From: Cyanobacteria bacterium RUI128
GTDB lineage: Bacteria > Cyanobacteriota > Vampirovibrionia > Gastranaerophilales > Gastranaerophilaceae
Length of the DNA: 16,400 bases
Reading direction: 5' to 3'
Assembly (NCBI GenBank): GCA_024695725.1
Contig: JAILHQ010000014.1
Location: 1-16,400 of the forward strand
Both the position numbers and the translations under genes were made by a program. Below the pieces are notes generated by a model that searched no databases, was not told the origin of the DNA, and worked only from the letters and a program-made list of their open reading frames with translations. Shown here in pieces: positions 6,825 to 13,684 of the stretch; the stretch's first letter is position 1; each line of letters opens with the position of its first letter.

Positions 6825-7043
6825 TTATTTACAGTCTATTCTGTCACCGCCGATGCTCTGAAAAAATATATTTTTCTTTGCATCTTTCATAGATAACGGC
6901 ATCTCTTTCTTATACTTTAGTGATTTATAATTAAGATTATCCAATTCGCAACAAAAATTTACAAACGCTTTAACTGAATTGATAAAAACATTGTCACGAA
7001 TTAAATTATTAAACATTATACGAAGAAAAGTTCTCGTCTGCAT
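6825..7043 (-). CDS. Possible small AT-rich gene (72 aa), unknown function
   Basis: This frame is not recognised. It starts 13 bases after the stop of the 283-residue gene. A ribosome-binding-like AGGAT at 7054-7058 overlaps that stop codon. The 11-base leader AGGATAAATAA is identical to the one in front of the 283-residue gene, which favours translation. The product is basic, with MQTRTFLRIMFNNLIRD at the start and two cysteines in a row (NFCCEL) mid-way. Base composition is low: 49 G+C among the 180 bases 6841-7020, or 27 %. The preceding gene is near 45 %. It could be a recent or degrading gene, or a chance frame. No terminator is seen after it. Confidence 0.4.
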   Translation of the reverse strand: MQTRTFLRIMFNNLIRDNVFINSVKAFVNFCCELDNLNYKSLKYKKEMPLSMKDAKKNIFFQSIGGDRIDCK

Positions 7044-7056
7044 ATAATTATTTATC

Positions 7057-7908
7057 CTATAAATTCTGAATTTCCTTACTGTCGCTTTCGATAGATTCTT
7101 TCAGCATTTTTCTTACGACTTCGCCTTGCGTGTCGAGCATTTTGCAGACTGTTTCAATGTTAGCAACCTTTTGTGAAAGAATCGTGTCAGCGTTACTCAG
7201 AACGTTGTTTGCAACAGATTCATAAGCTGCAAGAGCGGCAGAAGATGTACCCTGCATCAGGTTACCCATAACAACAGCCGGCAAACCAAATTCTCCGAGA
7301 TATGGAGCGGCAGCAGTCATGATACCGCCCCAGCCTGATACTAAGCCTGCAATAGGCATCAAAATACCTTGTTTCCCTATACCGTAACCATTTGCTGTTC
7401 CTAAGCCATACGCTGCAGCACTTGCTACATCTGCCACGCTACCGATACTTGACGCGTATCCGGTTGCTGAACCACTAGCAGAGCCTAATCCTGATATTAA
7501 TCCGTCAATTTCTGATGCTCCACCCGTAGCGGCGCCTAAGCCCCAAGATACATTTGCTGCGCCACTTGGGAAGCCTGAATAGTTACCTAACCCGCTTAGA
7601 CCGAAGGAGGCATAACCCCCATTCATTGTACCGGTACCGCCTGCGTATGGCGACCAGTACGAAGTTCCCGGAATGTTAAAAGATGATGTTCCACCTAAGG
7701 TGTTCATAAAGGCTGACGGTGCAAACAAACTTGCAAGCTGATACAAAAATCCGCCTGCAGCTTCAAAACCTGTACCTGAGCTGGCTGACCCTGATACAGT
7801 GAGATCTCTTAATCTGTCATAAGTCTCATAAAGCATACATTTAGCATCCGCGGATGCTGCTCCGAATTTGTTTGCTATTACTAATAATCCGTCATTTTTG
7901 TAAGCCAT
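7057..7908 (-). CDS. Gly/Ala/Ser-rich low-complexity protein with helical ends (283 aa)
   Basis: The function is unknown. Residues about 1-38 form a mixed helical start (ANKFGAASADAKCMLYETYD). A long Gly, Ser, Ala and Tyr-rich middle follows (about 38-180), with many GLG, GSA and GYG elements. A more hydrophobic Ala-rich stretch then appears (ILMPIAGLVSGWGGIMTAAA), and a charged coiled-coil C-terminus of about 45 residues with CKMLDTQGEVVRKMLKESIE. The LDT segment faintly recalls the LDxEQ motif of the 552- and 113-residue proteins. No Sec signal peptide or lipobox is visible. AAGGAT lies 8 bases before the ATG. It lies 93 bases after the 552-residue gene, with no terminator between. The composition suggests a structural or surface/exported protein; this is inference. 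Confidence 0.75.
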   Translation of the reverse strand: MAYKNDGLLVIANKFGAASADAKCMLYETYDRLRDLTVSGSASSGTGFEAAGGFLYQLASLFAPSAFMNTLGGTSSFNIPGTSYWSPYAGGTGTMNGGYASFGLSGLGNYSGFPSGAANVSWGLGAATGGASEIDGLISGLGSASGSATGYASSIGSVADVASAAAYGLGTANGYGIGKQGILMPIAGLVSGWGGIMTAAAPYLGEFGLPAVVMGNLMQGTSSAALAAYESVANNVLSNADTILSQKVANIETVCKMLDTQGEVVRKMLKESIESDSKEIQNL

Positions 7909-7977
7909 TTTTATTTATCCTTTTGGTTTGTAATAATTGTTTCCGATTATTTTATATCGTTTTATGCTGCCATCTTC

Positions 7978-7993
7978 GGGTAAATATTTACCC
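7978..7993. promoter_or_regulatory. 16-bp perfect palindrome between the 552- and 283-residue genes
   Basis: GGGTAAATATTTACCC is fully self-complementary. There is no T tail on either strand, so it is not a standard terminator. It is a candidate operator or RNA processing site. One half-site with an extra C (ATTTACCCC) also occurs just in front of uppS (5984-5992) and in the sigma factor leader (300-308). Confidence 0.35.
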
Positions 7994-8001
7994 CTTTAAC
8001 C

Positions 8002-9660
8002 TTAGCCGCCACTAAAGGTCTTGAAGCTGGTTTCAACGTTCTTGCTGACAACTTTCTTGACTGCTTCCATTTCTGTCTGAAGTGCATTTTGTTCCGTATC
8101 AAGTTTTTTCAGACGTAATTCAAGAGTTCTGTCCTGAGCCTGAATAAGCTCTGTTTTTGCGTTAATATCACGAATTGCCTTATCATATTTTTCCATCTTG
8201 TAGTAATACTGATTCATTGCATCTGCGTATGCTTCTTCATCAGTGATAGTTTCCGTATTCAAAGTATACACAGTTGAATCGTCTTCAAGCCTCAAAGATG
8301 TAAATCTGCCCTTGCCGTCTGTCTGGAGTAAGGCTTTTGAGGTTTCTTCCACTTTTGTGTTTATGTAGAAGGCTTTATAATAAGGTAATCTTTCCAGCTG
8401 AAAATCTATTTTGTTATCCGCAAGTTCCCACGCTAAATCGTCAAAGGCACTCTGTGCAGATTCGTTTAATTCGGATAAGGTTGCATAATATCTTTGCCCC
8501 TGATAATTGAATGTATAAATACCGCCTAAGTATTCTCCGGTATCAGGATTAAAGCACGCATTGAGATGCGCTGCGCTCTGTTTATGACCTTTATCTTCAG
8601 AATTCATATCCTGAATAATCTGCTGAAGTTCTGTCGATATATCTTCGTTTTCAAGCAAATCTTCCGCTGTCAGAAGATCGAGTTTACAGTTCCCGATAGA
8701 CATAAAGTTATAGAAGGTCATATCTCTTGTTGCTGTCTTCAAATTCAGTATATTATCTTCAAGTGTAATGTTTCTAAGTTCTTCTGCAGTAACATATTTT
8801 TCACCGTCAGTGTAATATACCGTTCCGTCAAATTCACGTCTTACGGTAATTTCAGCACCTTTACCTGCGTGATATCTCATTTCTTCAATATCTTTTCCGC
8901 ATACGTATGAACCTTCTTCAGCATTGTAATAATAATCTGCATCATTATCGATATCAGGTCCGTAAGTTGCTTTCAGCTTCATTAACTGAAGGTCATCATC
9001 CTTGTCGACCAAAGTGAAGGTTTTGTATATTCTTTCACCTTCACCATCATATTCATCAGTAGGATATTTATAACTCTTTGTTGCATCATCATATTCGAAA
9101 GCAGGAGCATAAGCTTTATATGTTCTGTTATGAATAGCATCAAGTTCTAATCTCGTATCGCCTGCATCATAAACTTTGGTAAATTCTTTTCTGACTCTGT
9201 TTTCACTTGTTGCAATATAAGTATCCGTATCAATGTCATATCTCATTGTTCTTACAACAAATTCAGTGTTATTTTCAGAAGATGTAGGACTATAAGTATA
9301 TTCAACCGTTCTGTCAGCTACAACCTTAGGGTCATTCATTACCTTACGTGTACCGGTGTAAACATCTTCATAGTGATAATTCGTAACAACATAGTTGTAA
9401 TCTTCATCAGCATTACTGATTTGATAATAATCTGATAATACGGAATCGTTATAACCGTCAGACCAAGAATATTGTATTGTTGTGAAATCGTTACTGTCAG
9501 GGCAGGTCGGCACTTCCGTAGTAAGCATCTGATTGAACAAATCAGCAGTACGGTTAGCTAGGACAACTCTTTCCTGATTTATCTGTTGCCCTTCATATTC
9601 TGTGTTAGTCTTTCTTGCGACCAAACTCAAATATCTTGCTTGTGATGCTGCCATACCCAT
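8002..9660 (-). CDS. Large protein with MGMAASQAR N-terminus and C-terminal coiled coil
   Basis: The biochemical function is unknown; the N-terminus recalls a family I associate with Gastranaerophilales. The 552 residues fall into three parts. Residues 1-46 form an amphipathic helix (MGMAASQARYLSLVARKTN, then EYEGQQINQ). A central part of about 430 residues is rich in Asp, Glu, Tyr and Thr with beta-like alternation, for example ADYYYNAEEGSY and EFDGTVYYTDGEKY. From about 485 a coiled coil runs to the end and includes KKLDTEQNALQT (518-529). The ends match the 113-residue protein. Only one cysteine was seen in a quick read of the middle (YVCGKD) and one near NACFNP. There is no Sec signal, membrane helix or known catalytic motif. 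AGGAG (9671-9675) lies 10 bases before the ATG. It heads the - strand cluster. Conserved helical ends around a variable core resemble flagellin-type organisation, an analogy and not a homology claim. Confidence 0.85.
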   Translation of the reverse strand: MGMAASQARYLSLVARKTNTEYEGQQINQERVVLANRTADLFNQMLTTEVPTCPDSNDFTTIQYSWSDGYNDSVLSDYYQISNADEDYNYVVTNYHYEDVYTGTRKVMNDPKVVADRTVEYTYSPTSSENNTEFVVRTMRYDIDTDTYIATSENRVRKEFTKVYDAGDTRLELDAIHNRTYKAYAPAFEYDDATKSYKYPTDEYDGEGERIYKTFTLVDKDDDLQLMKLKATYGPDIDNDADYYYNAEEGSYVCGKDIEEMRYHAGKGAEITVRREFDGTVYYTDGEKYVTAEELRNITLEDNILNLKTATRDMTFYNFMSIGNCKLDLLTAEDLLENEDISTELQQIIQDMNSEDKGHKQSAAHLNACFNPDTGEYLGGIYTFNYQGQRYYATLSELNESAQSAFDDLAWELADNKIDFQLERLPYYKAFYINTKVEETSKALLQTDGKGRFTSLRLEDDSTVYTLNTETITDEEAYADAMNQYYYKMEKYDKAIRDINAKTELIQAQDRTLELRLKKLDTEQNALQTEMEAVKKVVSKNVETSFKTFSGG

Positions 9661-9714
9661 TGGTATGTTTCTCCTATCTCTTTTTGGGGTCTATAACTTT
9701 CCCACTTCATGCCT

Positions 9715-9743
9715 TTTATTAAGGTTTTTTCATGAAAAGTCAA
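9715..9743 (-). promoter_or_regulatory. Weak candidate promoter of the 552-residue gene
   Basis: On the - strand TTGACT (9738-9743) matches the -35 consensus at five of six bases. A 17-bp spacer leads to AATAAA (9715-9720), a poor -10. It lies about 55 bases before the ATG. Confidence 0.3.
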
Positions 9744-9846
9744 GTATATTTGTATACAATACGGCTGACGACATAATAATATTAATTTTTAACACATAAG
9801 ACTAAATTTCATTCATTTGGTTGAGACTATAAATTGTAGTTTACCC

Positions 9847-11007
9847 CTACTCCTCAGGCAGATACTTAATAATATAAGATGAAACTGCAGGCAGAACCGA
9901 TAAAATCATAAGCACGTTTGTAATCCCGAATTTTTGAGCACACAAACCGATTACCGATAAAAATACCGCAACAACACCCCAGGCAAAACCGTTCATAAAC
10001 CCTGCAACGATACTTTTATATTCAGGCAGAATTTTCTGTCCCATAACCATAGTAACAGGCTGAGCGAGCATTGTCGTATAACCTATAATAACAAACGTCA
10101 CAAGCGAAATAACAGGATGATTTTGATAGGTTAAATGGAACAGAACTATCATAGGCAGAGTTGCTATCATAGAAAAATATAACAACTTTCTTGTACCCCA
10201 GGCGACCTCAATACTTCTGCTTGTAAGTGAGCCTATACCGCCTGCCAAAACGAACATGAATAATGCCGTTCCTATATACATAGGCGAATATCCCATTTCG
10301 TTCTTCCACAAAAACGGCAAAAGAGTACAACAGCTTGTTGTCACCAAAACCTTCATCATAGATATAATCATCAGGTTATTCATTGTAGAATTTTTCAGGA
10401 TAGTGACAAACGTATCAATAAACTTCTTGTGTTCAGGTTTAGGATAAATATTAGATAATTTTGGAACACACATAAACATAAACGATGCCAAAACAAGCCC
10501 CGTAATTGATGTCAAAGGCATTTTTGTCATGTCGTGCTGAACAACAAACGCCGCAATCAGAGGCCCGAGGGCAAAACCTATTGAGCCCATACTGATAAAC
10601 TGCCCCATACAACGCGCACCGAAATCGTCACTACCCGCAAACTTGTTCACAAACCCCGTTGACTGCGGATGATAAAAACTGCTTCCCAGACTGCCTAATA
10701 TTATAAATAATACAAGTACGTATGCGTTCGGCGCCAACGGTGTCAACGGAATGAATATCGAAGTCAGTATCAGACCCCAAAAGATAAACATACGCTTCAG
10801 CATATTGTCGGCAAAGAACCCGAAAATAGGCTGTAACATCGATGAAAAGATATGCGAAATACTCAACACCACTGTCGCCGCAGCCATTGTTATACCTAAT
10901 TTAGCCGCCACAAACGGCATAATAGGGTTAATGAAACCCGTATAGGAATCATTCACGAAATGGCCTAAAGATAACCACGTTATCGCTTTTTTTGTTTGTT
11001 TATCCAT
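9847..11007 (-). CDS. MFS transporter, fosmidomycin resistance (Fsr)-like
   Basis: This is a major facilitator superfamily membrane transporter of 386 residues, the usual size, with many hydrophobic segments consistent with about 12 membrane helices. The Fsr subfamily is suggested by GHFVND near 15-20, SSMLQPIFGFFADN (55-68, the loop 2-3 motif A region), GSLGSSFYHPQSTGF (105-119) and GFALGPLIAAFV. Family members export drugs such as fosmidomycin or other small molecules by proton antiport; the substrate here cannot be told. It follows the zinc dehydrogenase gene by 11 bases on the same strand, so the two form an operon. There is no clear ribosome binding site of its own. Translational coupling to the dehydrogenase is possible. 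Confidence 0.9.
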   Translation of the reverse strand: MDKQTKKAITWLSLGHFVNDSYTGFINPIMPFVAAKLGITMAAATVVLSISHIFSSMLQPIFGFFADNMLKRMFIFWGLILTSIFIPLTPLAPNAYVLVLFIILGSLGSSFYHPQSTGFVNKFAGSDDFGARCMGQFISMGSIGFALGPLIAAFVVQHDMTKMPLTSITGLVLASFMFMCVPKLSNIYPKPEHKKFIDTFVTILKNSTMNNLMIISMMKVLVTTSCCTLLPFLWKNEMGYSPMYIGTALFMFVLAGGIGSLTSRSIEVAWGTRKLLYFSMIATLPMIVLFHLTYQNHPVISLVTFVIIGYTTMLAQPVTMVMGQKILPEYKSIVAGFMNGFAWGVVAVFLSVIGLCAQKFGITNVLMILSVLPAVSSYIIKYLPEE

Positions 11008-11018
11008 AATTTTTTAGT

Positions 11019-11990
11019 CTAGAATTTTAAAAGCACTTTAATCGTTTCTTTTGATTTGTTAGCCTCAAAAGCCTCAATCGCATCATCAACAGAATATACT
11101 GCAGAGATAAACGGTTTAAAATCTATTCTTTTATTTTTCAACAGGTTCAGCGCAGGCGGGAATTGACCGCAGCGGGAACCAAGTACGGTAATTTCATTAA
11201 TAACAATCGGAGCAAGGTTCAGTTCTTTGCCCGTTGCAATGGTACTTTTCAGAACTAACACCCCTCTCGGTTTTACCAGCCCCAAAGAGGTTTCAAACCC
11301 TGAAACCGAGCCCGTTGCCTCAACGACAACATCATAAGAGTTATCAACTTTTGTATCTTGTAATAACTGAGTTTTAACCCCCTGATTTTTTGCGATATCA
11401 AGTTTATTTTGGTGTTTTCCGACCAGAGTAACATTTAAACCCTGAGAATGCAGGGTAAGTGCTGTCGTAAGCCCAAGCTTTCCGTCACCTAAAACGAGCA
11501 CTTTTTGAATAGGCTGGATATGTAACTGCTCTGTTATTTCACACGCTGCTGCAAGCGGTTCAACAAAAACAGCCTGTTCGTCTTCAACGCTATCAGGAAT
11601 TTCAAATATAACATTTGTCGGCATTGTAACATATTCGGCAAAACACCCGTCTTTTTTCCATATGCCCAATGTATGACGATTTGGACAATGACGGTAATTC
11701 TTAACGGCACACCATTCACAATCAGGATCGTCACAACCGTAACTTATTTCTGCGGTAACCCTTTTGCCAACTAAAGATTTATCATCACTGTTCACTTCTT
11801 CAACAACCCCGATAAACTCATGACCTAATATCCCGTTATATCCCATATAACCTTTTGTTATTTCAAAATCTGTATTACAAATACCTGCCAAAGTAACTCT
11901 TATCAGAGCCTCACCCTTCTTTGGCACAGGTTTTTCATAGTTCTTATCTAAACGTAATCCTTCTTTATCACTAAATACAACAGCTTTCAT
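11019..11990 (-). CDS. Zinc-dependent medium-chain alcohol dehydrogenase family protein
   Basis: This is a GroES-like plus Rossmann-fold oxidoreductase that interconverts an alcohol or sugar alcohol and its carbonyl form with NAD(P). Of its 323 residues, Cys38 (GICNTD), His57-Glu58 (GHEF) and Glu144 (VEPLAAA) match the catalytic zinc site. A structural-zinc-like loop has Cys86, Cys91, Cys94 and Cys102. Its first gap is four residues instead of the usual two. The nucleotide-binding motif GDGKLG is at 168-173, and VVVEATGS lies further on. It is slightly shorter than typical family members (about 340-350). AGGTGT lies a few bases before the ATG. The MFS exporter gene follows closely, so the pair may process and export one compound; that is inference and the substrate is unknown. 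Confidence 0.93.
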   Translation of the reverse strand: MKAVVFSDKEGLRLDKNYEKPVPKKGEALIRVTLAGICNTDFEITKGYMGYNGILGHEFIGVVEEVNSDDKSLVGKRVTAEISYGCDDPDCEWCAVKNYRHCPNRHTLGIWKKDGCFAEYVTMPTNVIFEIPDSVEDEQAVFVEPLAAACEITEQLHIQPIQKVLVLGDGKLGLTTALTLHSQGLNVTLVGKHQNKLDIAKNQGVKTQLLQDTKVDNSYDVVVEATGSVSGFETSLGLVKPRGVLVLKSTIATGKELNLAPIVINEITVLGSRCGQFPPALNLLKNKRIDFKPFISAVYSVDDAIEAFEANKSKETIKVLLKF

Positions 11991-12120
11991 TTACACCTAC
12001 TCCATATAATTAATTACTCTTCTTATATATATTCTAAATTGAACATAAAATTTTGCATAACATTTGTGTGGGGAGTAAATATTATTAAATATAAACCCGC
12101 AGAGATTTGCCTCTTGAATT

Positions 12121-12221
12121 ATTCGGGCGCGCACAGCACTCCCTTCGCTTTTAAATCCTGTCGGATTTAGTCGCTCATACGTGCTATTTGCTCTCACGTG
12201 CTTGGCTGGATCGCCAAGCAC
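12121..12221. repeat. GC-rich multi-hairpin element, possible interspersed repeat
   Basis: G+C is 53 of 100 bases over 12121-12220, far above the surroundings. GTGCTTGGC (12198-12206) pairs with GCCAAGCAC (12213-12221). TAAATCC (12152-12158) pairs with GGATTTA (12163-12169) around TGTC, and AGCAC (12135-12139) with GTGCT (12181-12185) encloses that second hairpin. It reads in one - strand frame as 74 codons, but no ribosome binding site supports it. It could be a REP- or MITE-like repeat, a structured RNA in the dehydrogenase leader, or a gene remnant. The copy number cannot be seen from one window. Confidence 0.45.
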
Positions 12222-12235
12222 TACCGAAAATTCGC

Positions 12236-12266
12236 AAAAAAAAAACTCAAGAATGAGATTCTTGAG
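12236..12266 (-). terminator. Intrinsic terminator of dgt
   Basis: On the - strand CTCAAGAAT (12266-12258) pairs with ATTCTTGAG (12254-12246) around a 3-base loop, followed at once by ten T residues (12245-12236). It lies about 110 bases after the dgt stop and separates dgt from the dehydrogenase unit. Confidence 0.9.
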
Positions 12267-12375
12267 AATTGTATTTATGAATTATGTATTATGTTGTTTC
12301 ATTATGTTCGCAACTATATAACGACCCTAAAAAATTAATTTGCTAGGGAAGGTTTACAAAAATTAATAATTTGGC

Positions 12376-13620
12376 CTATAAAGTTATCAAATCATTGTGG
12401 ACACGCATAATGTACTTGTCTGTTGTACAAGCGATAAAATCAATAATAGCCTGCTTATAATCCTGGAAGTTTTCTATATCGTATATTATTTTGTTGTTAT
12501 ATTTTCTCAATACCCGCAAATCTACATCGTAATTAGAATATTTTACCAGCCATTTTCTAAAATCAACAATCAATGTTGGATACAGTTTTGTATCTTTTTT
12601 AAGCTTGTTAATTGTATTACGACCGTCATAATAACTCTTTAAAAATTTGTATATTGCTCTGATAACAAGATTTGCATAATCCATGAAAGGTTCCATACGT
12701 TTGTTCATACAAACATTTTCAAGGATAAAATGTTTTACATGATTCATAAGCTCATAATTTTCTTTAGAGAACGTAAGCCCGATTTCCGGATTAGAATGAG
12801 TACACAGATCCGTAACCAGCTCATATATCAGTGAAGTCGGGTTAACCCTGTTCAGCTTTATTTCTCTTTTCATATAGTTCTGAGCAATTTGTTTCAGGAT
12901 AGCAAACTCTTTTTTACCAAAGAACCCGTATAATGTCGCGTCTTCTATATCACGCCCAATGTATGCAAGTTTATCTGATATCTTAACAACGCACCCCTCA
13001 TAAGTGAACGGCATATACTGACCTTTTTTCATTTCCCAAAGATCAACCAGCTCATCGCGCGGCATAAGATTATTCTCATCAACCTCTCCGCAATGGCAAA
13101 CAATACCGTCTCTAACTGCATAAGTCAGGTTCAGGTTTTCATGTTCACCATAATAATTTGGCAATGTTTCAAGCAAATCAACCATTCTTAAACTGTTTTT
13201 TTCATGCCAGAAGGGTTGAGGGAAATTCTCTTCCGCCATAATCTGAGCAATAATTCTTTCCCCGTGGTGACCAAAAGGAGAATGACCTAAATCGTGACCG
13301 AACGCCATGGCCTCAACAAGCTCAACATTCAGTCCCAAAGAACGTGCTATTGTTTTTGCAACAGAAGCAACGATATTTACGTGTTCTATTCTTGTACAAA
13401 CATTGTCATTATTGGTTGCGTAAAAAACCTGTGTTTTATGCTTCAAACGACTATACGCAGGCGAATTCAAAATACGATTATAGTCACGCTCAAATTCTGA
13501 ACGAACCTCGTGTTCTTTCTGCGACAAAGCACCTGCTCGGGTAATTGCTGCTTCCCACTTAGGGTTGTCCGGTGTCATCGCCTCTTTTTTAAACTGTTCT
13601 TGTCTTAAATCCTGATGCAT
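12376..13620 (-). CDS. dgt: dGTP triphosphohydrolase family protein (HD domain)
   Basis: Dgt-family enzymes hydrolyse deoxynucleoside triphosphates to the nucleoside and triphosphate, which tunes the dNTP pool. The 414-residue protein has the typical opening (RSEFERDYNRILNSPAYSRL, 40-59) and KTQVF. The HD metal site is formed by His80 (TRIEHV), His109-Asp110 (GHDLGHSPFGHHGE, 108-121) and Asp216 (KISDKLAYIGRDIEDA). The helical C-terminal part matches the shorter, bacterial dGTPase-like subfamily. The ATG at 13620 lies 10 bases from a perfect TATAAT, so the leader would be only about 3-4 bases. AAGG about 9 bases upstream of the start would lie outside the message. The gene is divergent from murF and ends in its own terminator. 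Confidence 0.95.
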   Translation of the reverse strand: MHQDLRQEQFKKEAMTPDNPKWEAAITRAGALSQKEHEVRSEFERDYNRILNSPAYSRLKHKTQVFYATNNDNVCTRIEHVNIVASVAKTIARSLGLNVELVEAMAFGHDLGHSPFGHHGERIIAQIMAEENFPQPFWHEKNSLRMVDLLETLPNYYGEHENLNLTYAVRDGIVCHCGEVDENNLMPRDELVDLWEMKKGQYMPFTYEGCVVKISDKLAYIGRDIEDATLYGFFGKKEFAILKQIAQNYMKREIKLNRVNPTSLIYELVTDLCTHSNPEIGLTFSKENYELMNHVKHFILENVCMNKRMEPFMDYANLVIRAIYKFLKSYYDGRNTINKLKKDTKLYPTLIVDFRKWLVKYSNYDVDLRVLRKYNNKIIYDIENFQDYKQAIIDFIACTTDKYIMRVHNDLITL

Positions 13621-13630
13621 ACTTAACCTT

Positions 13631-13659
13631 ATTATAACATTTTTTTGATATTTCGTCTA
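13631..13659 (-). promoter_or_regulatory. dgt promoter candidate
   Basis: On the - strand TAGACG (13654-13659) and a perfect TATAAT (13631-13636) are 17 bp apart. The -10 box ends 10 bases before ATG 13620, implying a leader of a few bases. The -35 overlaps the place where a murF -35 would fall. Confidence 0.55.
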
Positions 13660-13669
13660 TATTATTTTG

Positions 13670-13678
13670 TGGTAAAAT
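13670..13678 (+). promoter_or_regulatory. murF extended -10 promoter, leaderless placement
   Basis: TGGTAAAAT gives an extended -10 (TG 13670-13671, TAAAAT 13673-13678). It ends 6 bases before ATG 13685, which would be at the transcription start. No usable -35 or Shine-Dalgarno sequence is seen; AGGT lies only one base from the ATG. Confidence 0.5.
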
Positions 13679-13684
13679 TTAGGT

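Larger units (their letters stand above)
11991..12375. other. Intergenic region between dehydrogenase and dgt
   Basis: This 385-base stretch has no convincing gene. A 74-codon - strand frame (11997-12221) covers the GC-rich hairpin element and I doubt it. From the dgt side it holds an AT-rich stretch with a weak CCCTA (12325-12329) / TAGGG (12344-12348) pair, then the dgt terminator (12236-12266), then the GC-rich element. Last comes an AT-rich part with TATAAG-like boxes that may carry the dehydrogenase promoter. Confidence 0.6.

Noticed and set aside
8566..8910. Frame of 114 codons antisense to the 552-residue gene
   Set aside because: Biased Phe/Ile/Cys-rich composition typical of a shadow frame, with no ribosome binding site.
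6097..9660. Cluster as a type III secretion needle/translocon or true flagellin locus
   Set aside because: Only helical ends and general architecture are similar. No sequence motif of those families, and no secretion ATPase or export gate gene, lies in the window.
11997..12221. 74-codon - strand frame just upstream of the dehydrogenase
   Set aside because: No ribosome binding site, and it consists largely of inverted repeats in a GC-rich island. It is better read as a repeat or structured element; homologue conservation could change this.
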